Positions 1 to 9,568 of a stretch of 64,000 bases of DNA are shown one piece after another. How positions within the stretch are numbered: position 1 is the first letter of the stretch; every line of letters starts with the position of its first letter. This DNA comes from Streptomyces nigra. Lineage in GTDB: Bacteria; Actinomycetota; Actinomycetes; Streptomycetales; Streptomycetaceae. The notes beneath the pieces are model-generated. The model saw only the letters and a list, made by a program, of their open reading frames with translations. It did no database searches and was not told the DNA's origin. The stretch is from the NCBI RefSeq assembly GCF_003074055.1, contig NZ_CP029043.1:7494501-7558500 (forward strand), in the 5' to 3' direction. The position numbers were made by a program, and so were the translations under genes.

Positions 1-2
1 TC

Positions 3-2381
3 ACGGTCCGTGACTGCGAGCAGACGGGACTGCTGCTGGAGGAGGACTCGGCGCCGGAGCTGGACCGCGTGGAGGTGATCGGCGGCTCACCCGCGATCTC
101 CGTGCGCGGCGGTGCCAACCCGCTGCTGCGCCGGGCCCGTCTCGTGGAGCCCGCCGGGGACGGCATCGCGGCGGGCAAGGACGCCCGCGGCCGGGCCGAG
201 GACTGCGAGATCGTCCGCCCGCAGGGCGCCGGCGTGCGCGTGGCCGCCGGCAGCACCCTCTACCTGGCGGGCGGCGGCGTCTCCGACACCGCCACCAACG
301 GCCTGGTCGTGGAGGACGGAGGCAACGTCACCGTCCGGGACTTCCGCGTCGAGATATCCGGTGCGGAAGGGGTCGTGGTCGCGGCGGGCGGTGAGCTGAC
401 CGCCAACCGCACCACTGTGCACGCCCCGCAGGGCCACGGCTTCCTGCTCCAGGAGGGCGCGCTGGCCTCGCTCAGCGGCTGCGAGGTCTCCGGCGGTGCC
501 CAGGACGGCTTCCGGGTGGAGTCCACCGCGCCGGTCTCGCTCGTGAACTGCCTGGCCCGGGAGAACGAGGGCGGTGGGCTCGTCCAGACGACACCGGGCG
601 AACGGCTCGCCGTGGACGGCCTGAAGAGTACCGGGAACGGCAAGCGGGACGCGTGGGGCAGCGGCAGTGCCGAGAACACCGACCCGGCCGGATCCGGCGC
701 CGCGGACGGACCTCGGCCGGACCGCGTGGACGGCCCGCTCGGCGCCCTGAACGCGCTGATCGGCCTGGAGAACGTCAAGCAGCAGGTCGGCACCCTGGTC
801 AACCTCACCCAGCTCGCCCAGCGACGCGAGCAGCTCGGCATGTCCGCCCCGCCGATGAGCAGGCATCTGATCTTCGCGGGCCCGCCGGGCACCGGCAAGA
901 CCACCGTCGCCCGGCTCTACGGGGCGATCCTGGCCGAACTGGGCTCCCTGCGCAGCGGTCACCTCGTGGAGGTCTCCCGCGCCGACCTCGTCGCACAGGT
1001 CGTCGGCGGTACCGCGATCAAGACCACCGAGACCTTCCAGCGGGCGCTCGGCGGCGTCCTGTTCATCGACGAGGCGTACACCCTCACCGCGGACAGCGGC
1101 AACGGCGGTGCGGACTTCGGCCGCGAGGCGGTCGACACGCTGCTGAAGCTCATGGAGGACCACCGCGACGACGTGGTCGTGGTCGCGGCCGGATACTCCC
1201 GCGAGATGGAGGCGTTCCTCGGCTCCAACCCGGGACTGGCCTCACGCTTCTCCCGGACCGTCGAGTTCGAGAACTACTCCGTGCCCGAACTGGTCGCCAT
1301 CATGGAGAACATGTGCGCCCAGCACCAGTACGAGCTGGGCGAGGGCACCGCGCAGGCGCTCGCGGCGCACTTCGAGGCGATGCCCAGGGACGCCGGATTC
1401 GGTAACGGCCGTGCGGCGCGCGGGGTGTTCGAGGAGATGGTGGACCGGCAGGCGGTCCGGCTCGCCGCACAGGCCCAGGTCGGCGAGCACGACCTCAGGC
1501 TGCTGCTGCCGGAGGACGTCTCCGCCACCGCCGCCGCGAAGGCCGCCGAGAGCGGCACGCCGAAGGACGACCCGCTGACCCGCCTCGGCGACATGATCGG
1601 CCTGGCCGAGGTCAAGCGGGACGTGGCGGACCTGGTCAACCTCATCACGACGGCCCGCCACCGCGCCGCCGCCGGGCTGCCGGTGCCCTCCCTGAGCCAC
1701 CACCTGGTCTTCACGGGTCCACCCGGTACGGGCAAGACCACGGTCGCCCGCCTCTACGGCGAGATCCTGACCCAGCTCGGCATCCTGCAACGGGGCCAGC
1801 TGGTGGAGGCGGCCCGCGCCGATCTCGTCGGGCGCTACATCGGGCACACCGCCCAGCTCACCCGCGAGGTCTTCGAACGGGCCCGCGGCGGTGTGCTGTT
1901 CATCGACGAGGCGTACACCCTCACCCCGCAGGGCGGCGGCGCCGACTTCGGTCAGGAGGCGGTGGACACCCTGCTGAAGCTAATGGAGGACCACCGCGAC
2001 GAGGTCGTCGTCATCGTCGCCGGCTACACCGACGAGATGGAACGCTTCCTGGCCTCCAACCCGGGTCTGTCCTCCCGTTTCCCGCGCCGGATCACCTTCG
2101 CGGACTACTCCTCCGAGGAACTGGTCACCATCGTGCGCGCCCAGGCCGCGAGCATGGGCTACGAGTGCGGACCCGGCACCGGCCCGGTGCTCAAGTCGTA
2201 CTTCGACGCCTTGCCCCGGGACCGCTCGTTCGGCAATGCCCGGCAGGCCCGGCAGGTGCTGGAGTCGATGGTCACCCGCCAGGCGGGGCGGCTCAGTTCG
2301 CTGGCCGCGCCCACCCTGGACGATCTGCGCATCCTCCTTCCCGAGGACGTCGCCGCCGCTCCGAAGGCGGCCGGACTGTGA
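3..2381 (+). CDS. EccA-like ATPase: beta-helix domain plus two AAA+ domains (5' end outside window)
   Basis: The frame is open from the first bases, so the gene starts upstream of the window; 792 residues are visible. The first ~215 residues are Gly/Val-rich short strands typical of a right-handed parallel beta-helix. Two CbxX/CfqX-type AAA+ modules follow. Each has Walker A GPPGTGKTT (near nt 880 and 1720) and Walker B GGVLFIDEAYTL, and each contains the phrase DTLLKLMEDHRD. EccA proteins of ESX systems are cytosolic AAA+ ATPases of this CbxX type that act on secretion substrates or chaperones; two AAA units fused to a beta-helix differ from the mycobacterial EccA layout of a TPR domain plus one AAA domain. 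The stop overlaps the mycP start (GTGA), so the two are translationally coupled, which supports a type VII secretion role. Confidence 0.85.
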   Translation, partial: TVRDCEQTGLLLEEDSAPELDRVEVIGGSPAISVRGGANPLLRRARLVEPAGDGIAAGKDARGRAEDCEIVRPQGAGVRVAAGSTLYLAGGGVSDTATNGLVVEDGGNVTVRDFRVEISGAEGVVVAAGGELTANRTTVHAPQGHGFLLQEGALASLSGCEVSGGAQDGFRVESTAPVSLVNCLARENEGGGLVQTTPGERLAVDGLKSTGNGKRDAWGSGSAENTDPAGSGAADGPRPDRVDGPLGALNALIGLENVKQQVGTLVNLTQLAQRREQLGMSAPPMSRHLIFAGPPGTGKTTVARLYGAILAELGSLRSGHLVEVSRADLVAQVVGGTAIKTTETFQRALGGVLFIDEAYTLTADSGNGGADFGREAVDTLLKLMEDHRDDVVVVAAGYSREMEAFLGSNPGLASRFSRTVEFENYSVPELVAIMENMCAQHQYELGEGTAQALAAHFEAMPRDAGFGNGRAARGVFEEMVDRQAVRLAAQAQVGEHDLRLLLPEDVSATAAAKAAESGTPKDDPLTRLGDMIGLAEVKRDVADLVNLITTARHRAAAGLPVPSLSHHLVFTGPPGTGKTTVARLYGEILTQLGILQRGQLVEAARADLVGRYIGHTAQLTREVFERARGGVLFIDEAYTLTPQGGGADFGQEAVDTLLKLMEDHRDEVVVIVAGYTDEMERFLASNPGLSSRFPRRITFADYSSEELVTIVRAQAASMGYECGPGTGPVLKSYFDALPRDRSFGNARQARQVLESMVTRQAGRLSSLAAPTLDDLRILLPEDVAAAPKAAGL

Positions 2382-3613
2382 AGCCCGCCGCCCGTGAGGC
2401 CGCCCGTCTGCTGTCCGGCGCCGGCCTGGCCGCCGCCCTGCTGCTGCCCACCGCCGTCACGGCCCACGCGGCACCCCGGGCGACGCTGCCGACGGCCGAC
2501 GGGAAGAAGGGCCAGGAACTGCCGGCGATGCCCTCCGTGCTCGACGCGGACGCCGCCTGCACCGCCCCCTCGCGGGAGCGGGCGAAGAAGCAGGACTGGT
2601 CACGTCAGCGCCTCGACCTGGACCGGACGCACGGGCACGGCGTCGGCGCGGGCGTGACGGTCGCCCTGATCGACTCCGGCGTCGCCCCCGGCGCCGACGG
2701 CCTCGAGGGCCGTGTCACCGCCGACGGCACGGCCGCCGAGGACTGCGTCGGGCACGGCACCTTCCTGGCGGGGCTGATCGCCGGTACGGACGGCCGTCTC
2801 ACCGGAGTCGCCCCGGGTGCGCGGATCCTCGCCCTGCGCGGCACGGACACCCGCGGCCGGGCCGACTCGGCGCTCGTCGCGGCGGCGGTACGCGAGGCCA
2901 CCGAGGCAGGTGCCGACGTCATCGCGGTCACGGTGGCCCTGCCGCGCCGGGACCGGGAACTGACCCGCGCCGTCGCGGAGGCCCGCCGCGCGGGCGCCGT
3001 CGTCGTCGCCGCGGCGACCCCCGACCCTCCGGCGCGGGGCGACACGGACACGATCCCGCCCCGCGTGTACTGGCCGGCCGGCGAACCCGGTGTCCTCTCG
3101 GTCGCCGACATGCTGCCCGGCGGCCTCCGCCCCGAGCGGGCCCTGCCCACCACGGGCATCGACCTGGCCGCCCCCGGGGCCGGGGTGGTGTCCGGTGGCC
3201 CGCGCGGTGACGGTCACTATCTGGGGGCAGGCGCCTCGGTCGCCGCCGCCTACGCCGCCGGGGCCGCCGCGGTGGTCCGCGCGGCTCACCCGGACGACTC
3301 GCCAGAGGCCGTCGCGCACCGGCTGACCGCGACCGCGTACCCGGCCGACATCCCGCAACTGGACGCGTACGCCGCCGTCACCACGGTTCTGGGCGGCCCG
3401 GACGCACCCCCGGCAGGCGAACGGGCCGCGGCACGTGTCGCCGTCCGTGACACCTCGGACGCCGACTCCGCCACCCAACGGGCCACGCTCCTGACCCTCC
3501 TCGGCTCCGCACTCGTCCTGGCCGTCCTGTGGGCCGCCTTCACCCTGCCCCGGGCCCGTGCCCGCGGCTGGCGTCCCGCGCGGGCCGGGGACGGGGCGAC
3601 GACGAAGGACTGA
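2378..3613 (+). CDS. mycP: MycP, type VII secretion-associated serine protease (mycosin)
   Basis: A 411-residue subtilisin-family protease anchored outside the membrane. The GTG start overlaps the upstream stop and is immediately followed by a signal peptide (Arg-containing n-region, Leu/Ala-rich core, AHA cleavage-like site near residue 30). The catalytic triad is visible: D99 in ALIDSGV, H126 in GHGTF and S287 in GASVAAA. Two cysteines (DAACT and EDCVGHG) could form the disulfide seen in mycosins. A hydrophobic segment near the C-terminus (LLTLLGSALVLAVLWAAF) followed by Arg-rich residues gives the usual C-terminal anchor. Mycosins stabilise the ESX membrane complex and process substrates. 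An upstream in-frame ATG at 2165 would run through the ATPase gene and is rejected. Confidence 0.93.
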   Translation: MKPAAREAARLLSGAGLAAALLLPTAVTAHAAPRATLPTADGKKGQELPAMPSVLDADAACTAPSRERAKKQDWSRQRLDLDRTHGHGVGAGVTVALIDSGVAPGADGLEGRVTADGTAAEDCVGHGTFLAGLIAGTDGRLTGVAPGARILALRGTDTRGRADSALVAAAVREATEAGADVIAVTVALPRRDRELTRAVAEARRAGAVVVAAATPDPPARGDTDTIPPRVYWPAGEPGVLSVADMLPGGLRPERALPTTGIDLAAPGAGVVSGGPRGDGHYLGAGASVAAAYAAGAAAVVRAAHPDDSPEAVAHRLTATAYPADIPQLDAYAAVTTVLGGPDAPPAGERAAARVAVRDTSDADSATQRATLLTLLGSALVLAVLWAAFTLPRARARGWRPARAGDGATTKD

Positions 3614-3631
3614 CGGTCCGGACACGGACCA

Positions 3632-3666
3632 CGACGGCGGGGGCCACCGGGCGGCCCCCGCCGTCG
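3632..3666. terminator. Bidirectional terminator between mycP and eccC
   Basis: A perfect 14-bp stem (left arm 3632-3645, right arm 3653-3666) around a 7-nt loop lies in the 63-bp gap between two convergent genes. The placement and strength suggest it ends transcription from both sides. Confidence 0.8.
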
Positions 3667-3676
3667 CTGTCGTGCC

Positions 3677-6600
3677 TCAGCCCTCCTGCCCGGCCGCCGG
3701 CTCGACCAGCGCCGTCTGCATCAGCCGCGCCTTGCGGCGGGCGATGTGCAGGGCGCGGCCCGGCGGCAGGTTCACGGGCTTGGCGTCGCCGACGAGACGG
3801 CCCTCCGTGGGCGGGCAGGAGAGCAGGATCGCCGGGTTGTTCGCCTCGTCCATCCGGCGGATGAGGGCGTCGCTCAGCCCCCTGCCCGCACCCATGGCGC
3901 TCCTGGCGACGACGATGTGCAGGCCCATCTCGAAACCGAGCGTGAGATGCTCGAAGAGCGGCTCGAAGGGGCTCTGGAACGAATTGCTCGCGACCATGTC
4001 GTAGTCGTCGACCAGGATGAACAGCCGCGGCCCGGACCACCAGTCGCACGTGCGCATCCGGGCGGGGGCGATGTCCGCGCCGGGGACGCGGGTCTTCATC
4101 GCGCGGGCGGCGCCGTCGACGGTCTCCTTGAGGTTGTCCAGGGAGATGACGTGCCCGATGCGGTACTCCTCCGGGATGCCGTCCACCAGGGTGCGCCGGT
4201 AGTCCACCGCGATGATCTTCGCCTCGTGCGGGGCGTAGCGGGCGGTGATGCCCGCGGTGATCCGGCGCAGCAGGTTCGTCTTGCCGCTCTCCGTGTCACC
4301 GACCACGATCAGGTGCGGGGTGCGGCTGAAGTCGTGCCACACCGGCTCCAGGGCGTCCTGGTCGATGCCGAGGGGAAGCCGCATACCGCCGCCCTCCGTG
4401 GGCTCGGGCGCGGGGAGTTCGGTGAGCGGAAGCCGGTGCGGCAGCATCCGGACCTGCGGGGCGGCCGGGCCCGGCCAGTGCCTGGCCACCTCGCCGACCA
4501 GGTGGGCGACCCCGTCGCCGAGGTCGTCGAGCGAGCCGCTGCCGTCCAGCCGGGGCAGCCCGGCCAGGAAGTGCATCTTGCTGTCGGCGGTGATGCCCCG
4601 GCCCCCGGTGCGCGGCACCGAGCGCGCCTTGCGGGTGTCGATCTCCGAGTCCATCGGATCACCCATCCGCAGTTCCAGACGGGTCGCCGCCTGGTCGCGG
4701 ACCTGCGCGGACAGCTCCACCCAGCGGGTGGTGGTGACGAGCAGATGGATGCCGTAGTTCAGGCCGCGCGCGGCCAGTTCGTTGAACTTCGGCACCAGGT
4801 CGTCGTAGTCCTGGCGGACCGTGGACCAGCCGTCGACCACCATGAACACGTCGCCGAACGGCTCGTCGGGGAACTCACCGGCGGCGCGGCGCCGCCGGTA
4901 GGACTGCATGGAGTCGATGGTGTGGTCGACGAAGAACTGCTCACGGCGGGCGAGCAGCGTCATGACCTCGGCGACGGCCCGGTGCACCCGTTCCGGGTTG
5001 AGCCGCGCCGCGACACCGCCGACGTGGGGGAGCGCGGCGAACTGCGAGAGGCCGCCACCACCGAAGTCCAGGCAGTAGAACTGGATCTCGGCCGGGGTGT
5101 GGGTGAGGGCGAGCGCCGCGATCAGGGTGCGGGCGAGCGTGGACTTGCCGCTCTGTGATCCGCCCGCGACGGCGACGTGGCCGCCGGCTCCGGACAGGTC
5201 CACGACCAGCGGGTCGCGGCGCTGCTCGAAGGGCTTGTCGACGAGGCCGACGGGGACCCTCAGCCGGCCCGTCCCGGACCAGCCCGCCGCGGTGAGGCCG
5301 CGCTCGGGGTCGGGGGCGATGCCGGGCAGCAGGGCGTCCAGCGGGGAGGGCTCGTCCAGCGGCGGCAGCCACACCTGATGGGCGGCCGGACCGGAGTCAC
5401 GCAGCCGGTCCAGGGCCACGTCGAGCAGCGTCTCCTCCTCGCCGCTCTCCTCGGTCGCCGGCTCGGGGACGGGCGTCGGGTCGAGGCTGCGCGGCACCAC
5501 CCAGCCACTGGTCCACGGCACCACCTGGCTGGCCACCCGGGCCTGCACGACCGCGCCGGTACGGCGCCGGTAGGTGCCGGAGGAGTAGGCGGCCCGGAAG
5601 CGCGTCAGAGCCTCCACACCCGACTTGAGGTAGCCGCTGCCCGGCTGGGCGGGCAGCTCGTAGGCGTCCGGCACCCCGAGCACACCCCGGCTCTCCATGG
5701 CGGAGAACGTGCGCAGGCCGATCCGGTACGACAGATGGCTCTCCAACTGGTGCATCCGGCCCTCGTCCAGGCGCTGGGAGGCCAGCAGCAGATGCACACC
5801 GAGCGAGCGGCCGAGGCGGCCGATCATCACGAACAGGTCCATGAACTCGCGGTGCGCCGACAGCAGTTCGCTGAACTCGTCGACCACCACGAACAGGCTG
5901 GGCAGCGGGGTGAGGTCGGCTCCGCCGGCCCGCGCCCGTTCGTACTCCAGGGCGGAGGTGTAGTTGCCGGCGGCGCGCAACAGCTCCTGACGGCGTATGA
6001 GTTCACCGTGCAGGGCGTCCTGCATACGCTCCACCAGGGCGACCTCGTCGGCCAGGTTGGTGATGACGGCGGAGGTGTGCGGCAGCTCCTCAAGGCCGAG
6101 GAAGGTGGCACCGCCCTTGAAGTCGACCAGGACGAAGTTCAGCGTCTCCGAGGAGTTCGTCAGGGCGAGGCCCAGGACGAGGGTGCGCAGGAGCTCGCTC
6201 TTGCCGGAGCCGGTGGCGCCGATGAGCATCCCGTGCGGGCCCATGCCGCCCTGCGCCGACTCCTTGATGTCCAGTTCCACGGGGCGGCCGTCGACACCGA
6301 CCGCGATCGGCACCCGCAGCCGTGCCGAGCCGGTGTGCCGGGCGAACAGGGCCGTGGTGTCGTGCCGGTGCAGATCGGGGATGCCGAGCAGCGTGGTCAG
6401 CTCCACGTCGCTGTCCAGCGGCTGCGCGATGTCGGTGCCCAGGCTGATGCGGCGGGAGGCGAGCAGGCGCGCCAGTGACTCCGCGCCCAGCGGGCCGAGC
6501 CGGTCCGGCCGGCCGAGCGGCACCGAGCGCTCCTTGCGGCTGCGGTCGGTGCGCACCAGGTTCACCTGGTCCGGCCCGACGGTCAGGCGCAGCGTGTTGC

Positions 6601-7717
6601 GGCCGGGCCGCCAGCGCAGCGCGCCGGAGACGTCCAGCACGACGGCGTTGCGGTAGCCGTGGCCCTCCCAGCGGTGCCCCTCGGGGACGGTGACGACGTC
6701 CAGGACGACCACGGTGTACGGCTCGTCACGGCCCGGCCGGGCGTCCGGGTCGAAGCCGGGGCGCTCGGCGAACTCGGCGCCGAGCAGGTCGTCCAGCTCG
6801 GTGAGGTCGGCCGTGATCCGGCGGACCTGCCCGGCGCCGTCCTCCTCGTGCGGATGCAGGGCGTGCGGCAGCCACTTGACCCACTCCCAGTCGGCACGCC
6901 GCTCGTCGCTCACGCACAGAGCGATCCACAGCTCCTCCGGCGCGTGGAACACGGCGAGCTGGCCGAGAGCGGCACGCACCAGAGCGCGTACGGCCTCACC
7001 GTCGGCGCCCTCGGAGTGCGCGGCCGAGGCCGTGGGCTCCTCGCCCGGCACCGCCTCGGGACGCAGCAGGACGCGCGCCGACGACCGCAGGTACAGGCCG
7101 AGGGGCTGTTCGGGAATCGTGGAGTAGGCGCGGATGAACCGGCGCAGGGCGTGCGCGCACAGCGGTTCGAGGTCCTCCACGGGGCGGGTGGAGACCGGGT
7201 TGAGCGTGAGGGCGAGCTGCTGTTCGCCGACCGCGAGACGGACCTCTCCGAAGTCCTCGTCGGCCGGGCGGCGTTCCCACAGCCGTGACGTCCGGGCCAG
7301 CGAACGCAGGGACGAGGGCTCCGGATGGCGCCAGGCCAGCGCCCGCTGCTGCTCCACGATGGTCGACCGGACCCGCTTGCGCATCTGCGCCAGATAGCGG
7401 AGGTAGTCGCGGCGTTCGCCCTTCAGGCGGTGCTTGCGCTCGCTGGAGCGGCGCATCAGCTGGCCCAGGAGCATCGCCCCGGCGGACAGCGCCATGACAC
7501 CCATCGCCAGGTAGATGAAGACGCCGTTGCCGCCGCCGGGGCGCAGGAACATCAGCATCATCGACACCGACATCAGCGCCATCGGCAGATAGGTCCATAT
7601 CGCCGAGGTGTCGGGCACCGTCTCGGCGAGGACCGGCGGCTCCTGGAGGGTCAATTGCCCGTCGGGCATCTCGGGACCGCGCCTGCGCGCCGGCCGGCGG
7701 AACAGCACCACACTCAA
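3677..7717 (-). CDS. eccC: EccC, FtsK/SpoIIIE-type ATPase of type VII secretion
   Basis: A 1346-residue membrane-anchored motor ATPase that recognises WXG100 substrates. Two transmembrane segments lie at about residues 42-85. Three tandem FtsK/SpoIIIE domains follow with P-loops GATGSGKS (~500), GGSQSGKS (~854) and GDTESGKT (~1142); matching Walker B-like strands are FVLVDF, FYCLDF and IIAVDY. This is the single-chain arrangement (EccCa and EccCb fused) common in actinomycetes. The reading frame begins with TTG at 7717, preceded by GGAGG nine bases upstream; GTG two codons later is the alternative. It is convergent with mycP and divergent from eccD. The 404-bp upstream gap probably holds promoters for both directions. 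Confidence 0.95.
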   Translation of the reverse strand: MSVVLFRRPARRRGPEMPDGQLTLQEPPVLAETVPDTSAIWTYLPMALMSVSMMLMFLRPGGGNGVFIYLAMGVMALSAGAMLLGQLMRRSSERKHRLKGERRDYLRYLAQMRKRVRSTIVEQQRALAWRHPEPSSLRSLARTSRLWERRPADEDFGEVRLAVGEQQLALTLNPVSTRPVEDLEPLCAHALRRFIRAYSTIPEQPLGLYLRSSARVLLRPEAVPGEEPTASAAHSEGADGEAVRALVRAALGQLAVFHAPEELWIALCVSDERRADWEWVKWLPHALHPHEEDGAGQVRRITADLTELDDLLGAEFAERPGFDPDARPGRDEPYTVVVLDVVTVPEGHRWEGHGYRNAVVLDVSGALRWRPGRNTLRLTVGPDQVNLVRTDRSRKERSVPLGRPDRLGPLGAESLARLLASRRISLGTDIAQPLDSDVELTTLLGIPDLHRHDTTALFARHTGSARLRVPIAVGVDGRPVELDIKESAQGGMGPHGMLIGATGSGKSELLRTLVLGLALTNSSETLNFVLVDFKGGATFLGLEELPHTSAVITNLADEVALVERMQDALHGELIRRQELLRAAGNYTSALEYERARAGGADLTPLPSLFVVVDEFSELLSAHREFMDLFVMIGRLGRSLGVHLLLASQRLDEGRMHQLESHLSYRIGLRTFSAMESRGVLGVPDAYELPAQPGSGYLKSGVEALTRFRAAYSSGTYRRRTGAVVQARVASQVVPWTSGWVVPRSLDPTPVPEPATEESGEEETLLDVALDRLRDSGPAAHQVWLPPLDEPSPLDALLPGIAPDPERGLTAAGWSGTGRLRVPVGLVDKPFEQRRDPLVVDLSGAGGHVAVAGGSQSGKSTLARTLIAALALTHTPAEIQFYCLDFGGGGLSQFAALPHVGGVAARLNPERVHRAVAEVMTLLARREQFFVDHTIDSMQSYRRRRAAGEFPDEPFGDVFMVVDGWSTVRQDYDDLVPKFNELAARGLNYGIHLLVTTTRWVELSAQVRDQAATRLELRMGDPMDSEIDTRKARSVPRTGGRGITADSKMHFLAGLPRLDGSGSLDDLGDGVAHLVGEVARHWPGPAAPQVRMLPHRLPLTELPAPEPTEGGGMRLPLGIDQDALEPVWHDFSRTPHLIVVGDTESGKTNLLRRITAGITARYAPHEAKIIAVDYRRTLVDGIPEEYRIGHVISLDNLKETVDGAARAMKTRVPGADIAPARMRTCDWWSGPRLFILVDDYDMVASNSFQSPFEPLFEHLTLGFEMGLHIVVARSAMGAGRGLSDALIRRMDEANNPAILLSCPPTEGRLVGDAKPVNLPPGRALHIARRKARLMQTALVEPAAGQEG

Positions 7718-8121
7718 GGAACAGAACCTCCGGTTTCACTGGCTTTCCGGCCCGCGCCGAATACCGGGACCACCGGTAGCCGCAAAGACCGCACCGCTCA
7801 TTTCCGGGGACCCGGGTATGCGGTGAACGCCGGATGAATGAGGGGAACGGGAAAGCAGGGAACGGTCGACTCTCCCACCATTCGACTGCATACCGGACAA
7901 GCGTCCCGGTCCCCGGCACGTTCCGGCGAGCGTAGGCAGTAGTGTGCATTCACGAAACGCGACCTGTCCACGTGGGAGCGGTGGTTGCCGGTCCCACGGA
8001 CCCAATTACCCTGTCAGACCCCCCTGTTCGGGGCTGTGCGGACCTTCCGTACTCTTCGCACTGTCCCGTTCGCGGGGAAGTCCTCCTGTCAAAGCCCCCA
8101 CGGAAGACGAGAGTTCAGCTG
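7718..8121. promoter_or_regulatory. Divergent promoter region between eccC and eccD
   Basis: This 404-bp gap has no plausible gene and is less GC-rich than its flanks. For the rightward direction, TTGCCG (7985-7990) and TACCCT (8007-8012) are separated by 16 bp and fit a HrdB-type -35/-10 (TTGNNN/TANNNT). I did not find a convincing leftward promoter. The eccC ribosome site GGAGG lies about nine bases before its TTG. Confidence 0.35.
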
Positions 8122-9528
8122 ATGACCGACAGCGCGGTGGCCGAACTGTGCCGCCTCACCGTACGTGCGCCGAGCGTCTCCGTCGATCTGGCCGTCCCCG
8201 CCGACGTGCCGGTCGCCGATCTGCTGCCCACGCTGCTGCGTTATGTCGGCGAGGAGGCCGAGGAGGCGGGACTCGACCACGCGGGCTGGGCGCTCCAGCG
8301 GCTGGGCGACGCACCCCTCGACGAGGAGACGACCCTCGCCAGGGCCGGCCTCGCCGACGGGGAGGTGCTCTATCTGCGCCCCCACACCGAGGCCTTGCCC
8401 GAGGCCCGGCTCGACGACCTTGTGGACGGGATAGCCGACACCGCCGGCCGCAAGCTGCACACCTGGCACCCTGAGGCGGCCCGCGGACTGCTGGTGGGCG
8501 CCACGGTGGCGACCGTCATGGCGGCCCTGGTGCTGGTGTTCTGGCCGGGAGCGGCCGGCTCCGGCTCCGTCAGGGCCGCCTGCTCCGCCGTGGCGGGCCT
8601 CCTGCTGCTCGCGGGCGCGGGCACCGCCAGCCGCGCGGTCGGGGACCGGCTGTCCGCGACCGCGCTCGGCCTGCTGGTCGCGCCCTGCCTGGCGCTGGCC
8701 GGCTGGGTCCTGCCCGGCGGTGATCTGACCGGCCCGGACGCGGCGCAGGTCGTGGGCGCGCGGCTGCTCGCGGCGGGTGCGGCCGGCGCGGGCGGCGCCG
8801 TCCTCGCGCTGGCCGCCACCGCGGTCGGCGCCCCGGCCCTGCTGGGCACCGCCGTCGTGTCGGTGGCCCTCGCGACCTCCGGCGCCCTGATCGGCTACAC
8901 GGACCTGCGCGTGCCGGCCGCGGTGGCCCTGGTCGCCGCGGTGTTCGTGCTGGCGGCCGGGGCGGTGGCACCGTTCGCCTTCAAGCTGGCCGGGATGCGG
9001 ATGCCCGCCCTGCCCTCCTCCGCCAGCCAGCTGCAGGAAGGCATCGAGCCCTACGCGGGCGGCGACGTCGCCGAACGCACCGAGCTGGCGGGACGCTGGG
9101 TCACCGCGCTGTTCGCCGTCACCGGCGTCATCGCGGCGGCAGCCCTGGTCGTCCTCGCCGAGCGCCCGAACCTGCCCGAGGTCCTGACGGCGCTCGCGCT
9201 GAGCCTGCTGCTGCTCCTGCACTCCCGGGGCCTGGTGCACATCGGCCAGCGGCTGACCCTCGCCGTGCCCGGCATCTGGGGTCTGCTGCTACTCGCACGC
9301 AGCTGGGCGGTGGACAGCGAGGGCGACGGGCGCCTGGTGGTCTTCGCGGTCCTGCTCGGCGTGGCCGCCGCGCTGGTGATCGCCGCCTGGACGGTGCCCG
9401 GCCGCCGGATGCTGCCCTACTGGGGCCGGGCCGCGGAGGTGGCGCACACCGGGATCGCGGTGGCGCTGCTGCCGCTCAGCCTGTGGGTCGCGGGCCTCTT
9501 CGGCTGGCTGCGCGGCCTGTTCGGCTGA
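8122..9528 (+). CDS. eccD: EccD, type VII secretion integral membrane protein
   Basis: A 468-residue protein with a ~90-residue ubiquitin-like (YukD-type) N-terminal domain containing 'LTVRAPSVSVDLAVPADVPV', then about eleven hydrophobic membrane spans from residue ~118 to the end. EccD forms the membrane vestibule of ESX complexes. The ATG at 8122 was chosen because it starts exactly at the conserved 'MTDSAVAELCRLTV' region; in-frame upstream starts (from 7942) would read through the promoter region. The gene is followed 40 bp later by eccB. Confidence 0.93.
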   Translation: MTDSAVAELCRLTVRAPSVSVDLAVPADVPVADLLPTLLRYVGEEAEEAGLDHAGWALQRLGDAPLDEETTLARAGLADGEVLYLRPHTEALPEARLDDLVDGIADTAGRKLHTWHPEAARGLLVGATVATVMAALVLVFWPGAAGSGSVRAACSAVAGLLLLAGAGTASRAVGDRLSATALGLLVAPCLALAGWVLPGGDLTGPDAAQVVGARLLAAGAAGAGGAVLALAATAVGAPALLGTAVVSVALATSGALIGYTDLRVPAAVALVAAVFVLAAGAVAPFAFKLAGMRMPALPSSASQLQEGIEPYAGGDVAERTELAGRWVTALFAVTGVIAAAALVVLAERPNLPEVLTALALSLLLLLHSRGLVHIGQRLTLAVPGIWGLLLLARSWAVDSEGDGRLVVFAVLLGVAAALVIAAWTVPGRRMLPYWGRAAEVAHTGIAVALLPLSLWVAGLFGWLRGLFG

Positions 9529-9568
9529 GGCCCACCGCACCCCGGCACGCGAACGACAAGGAGAGGCC

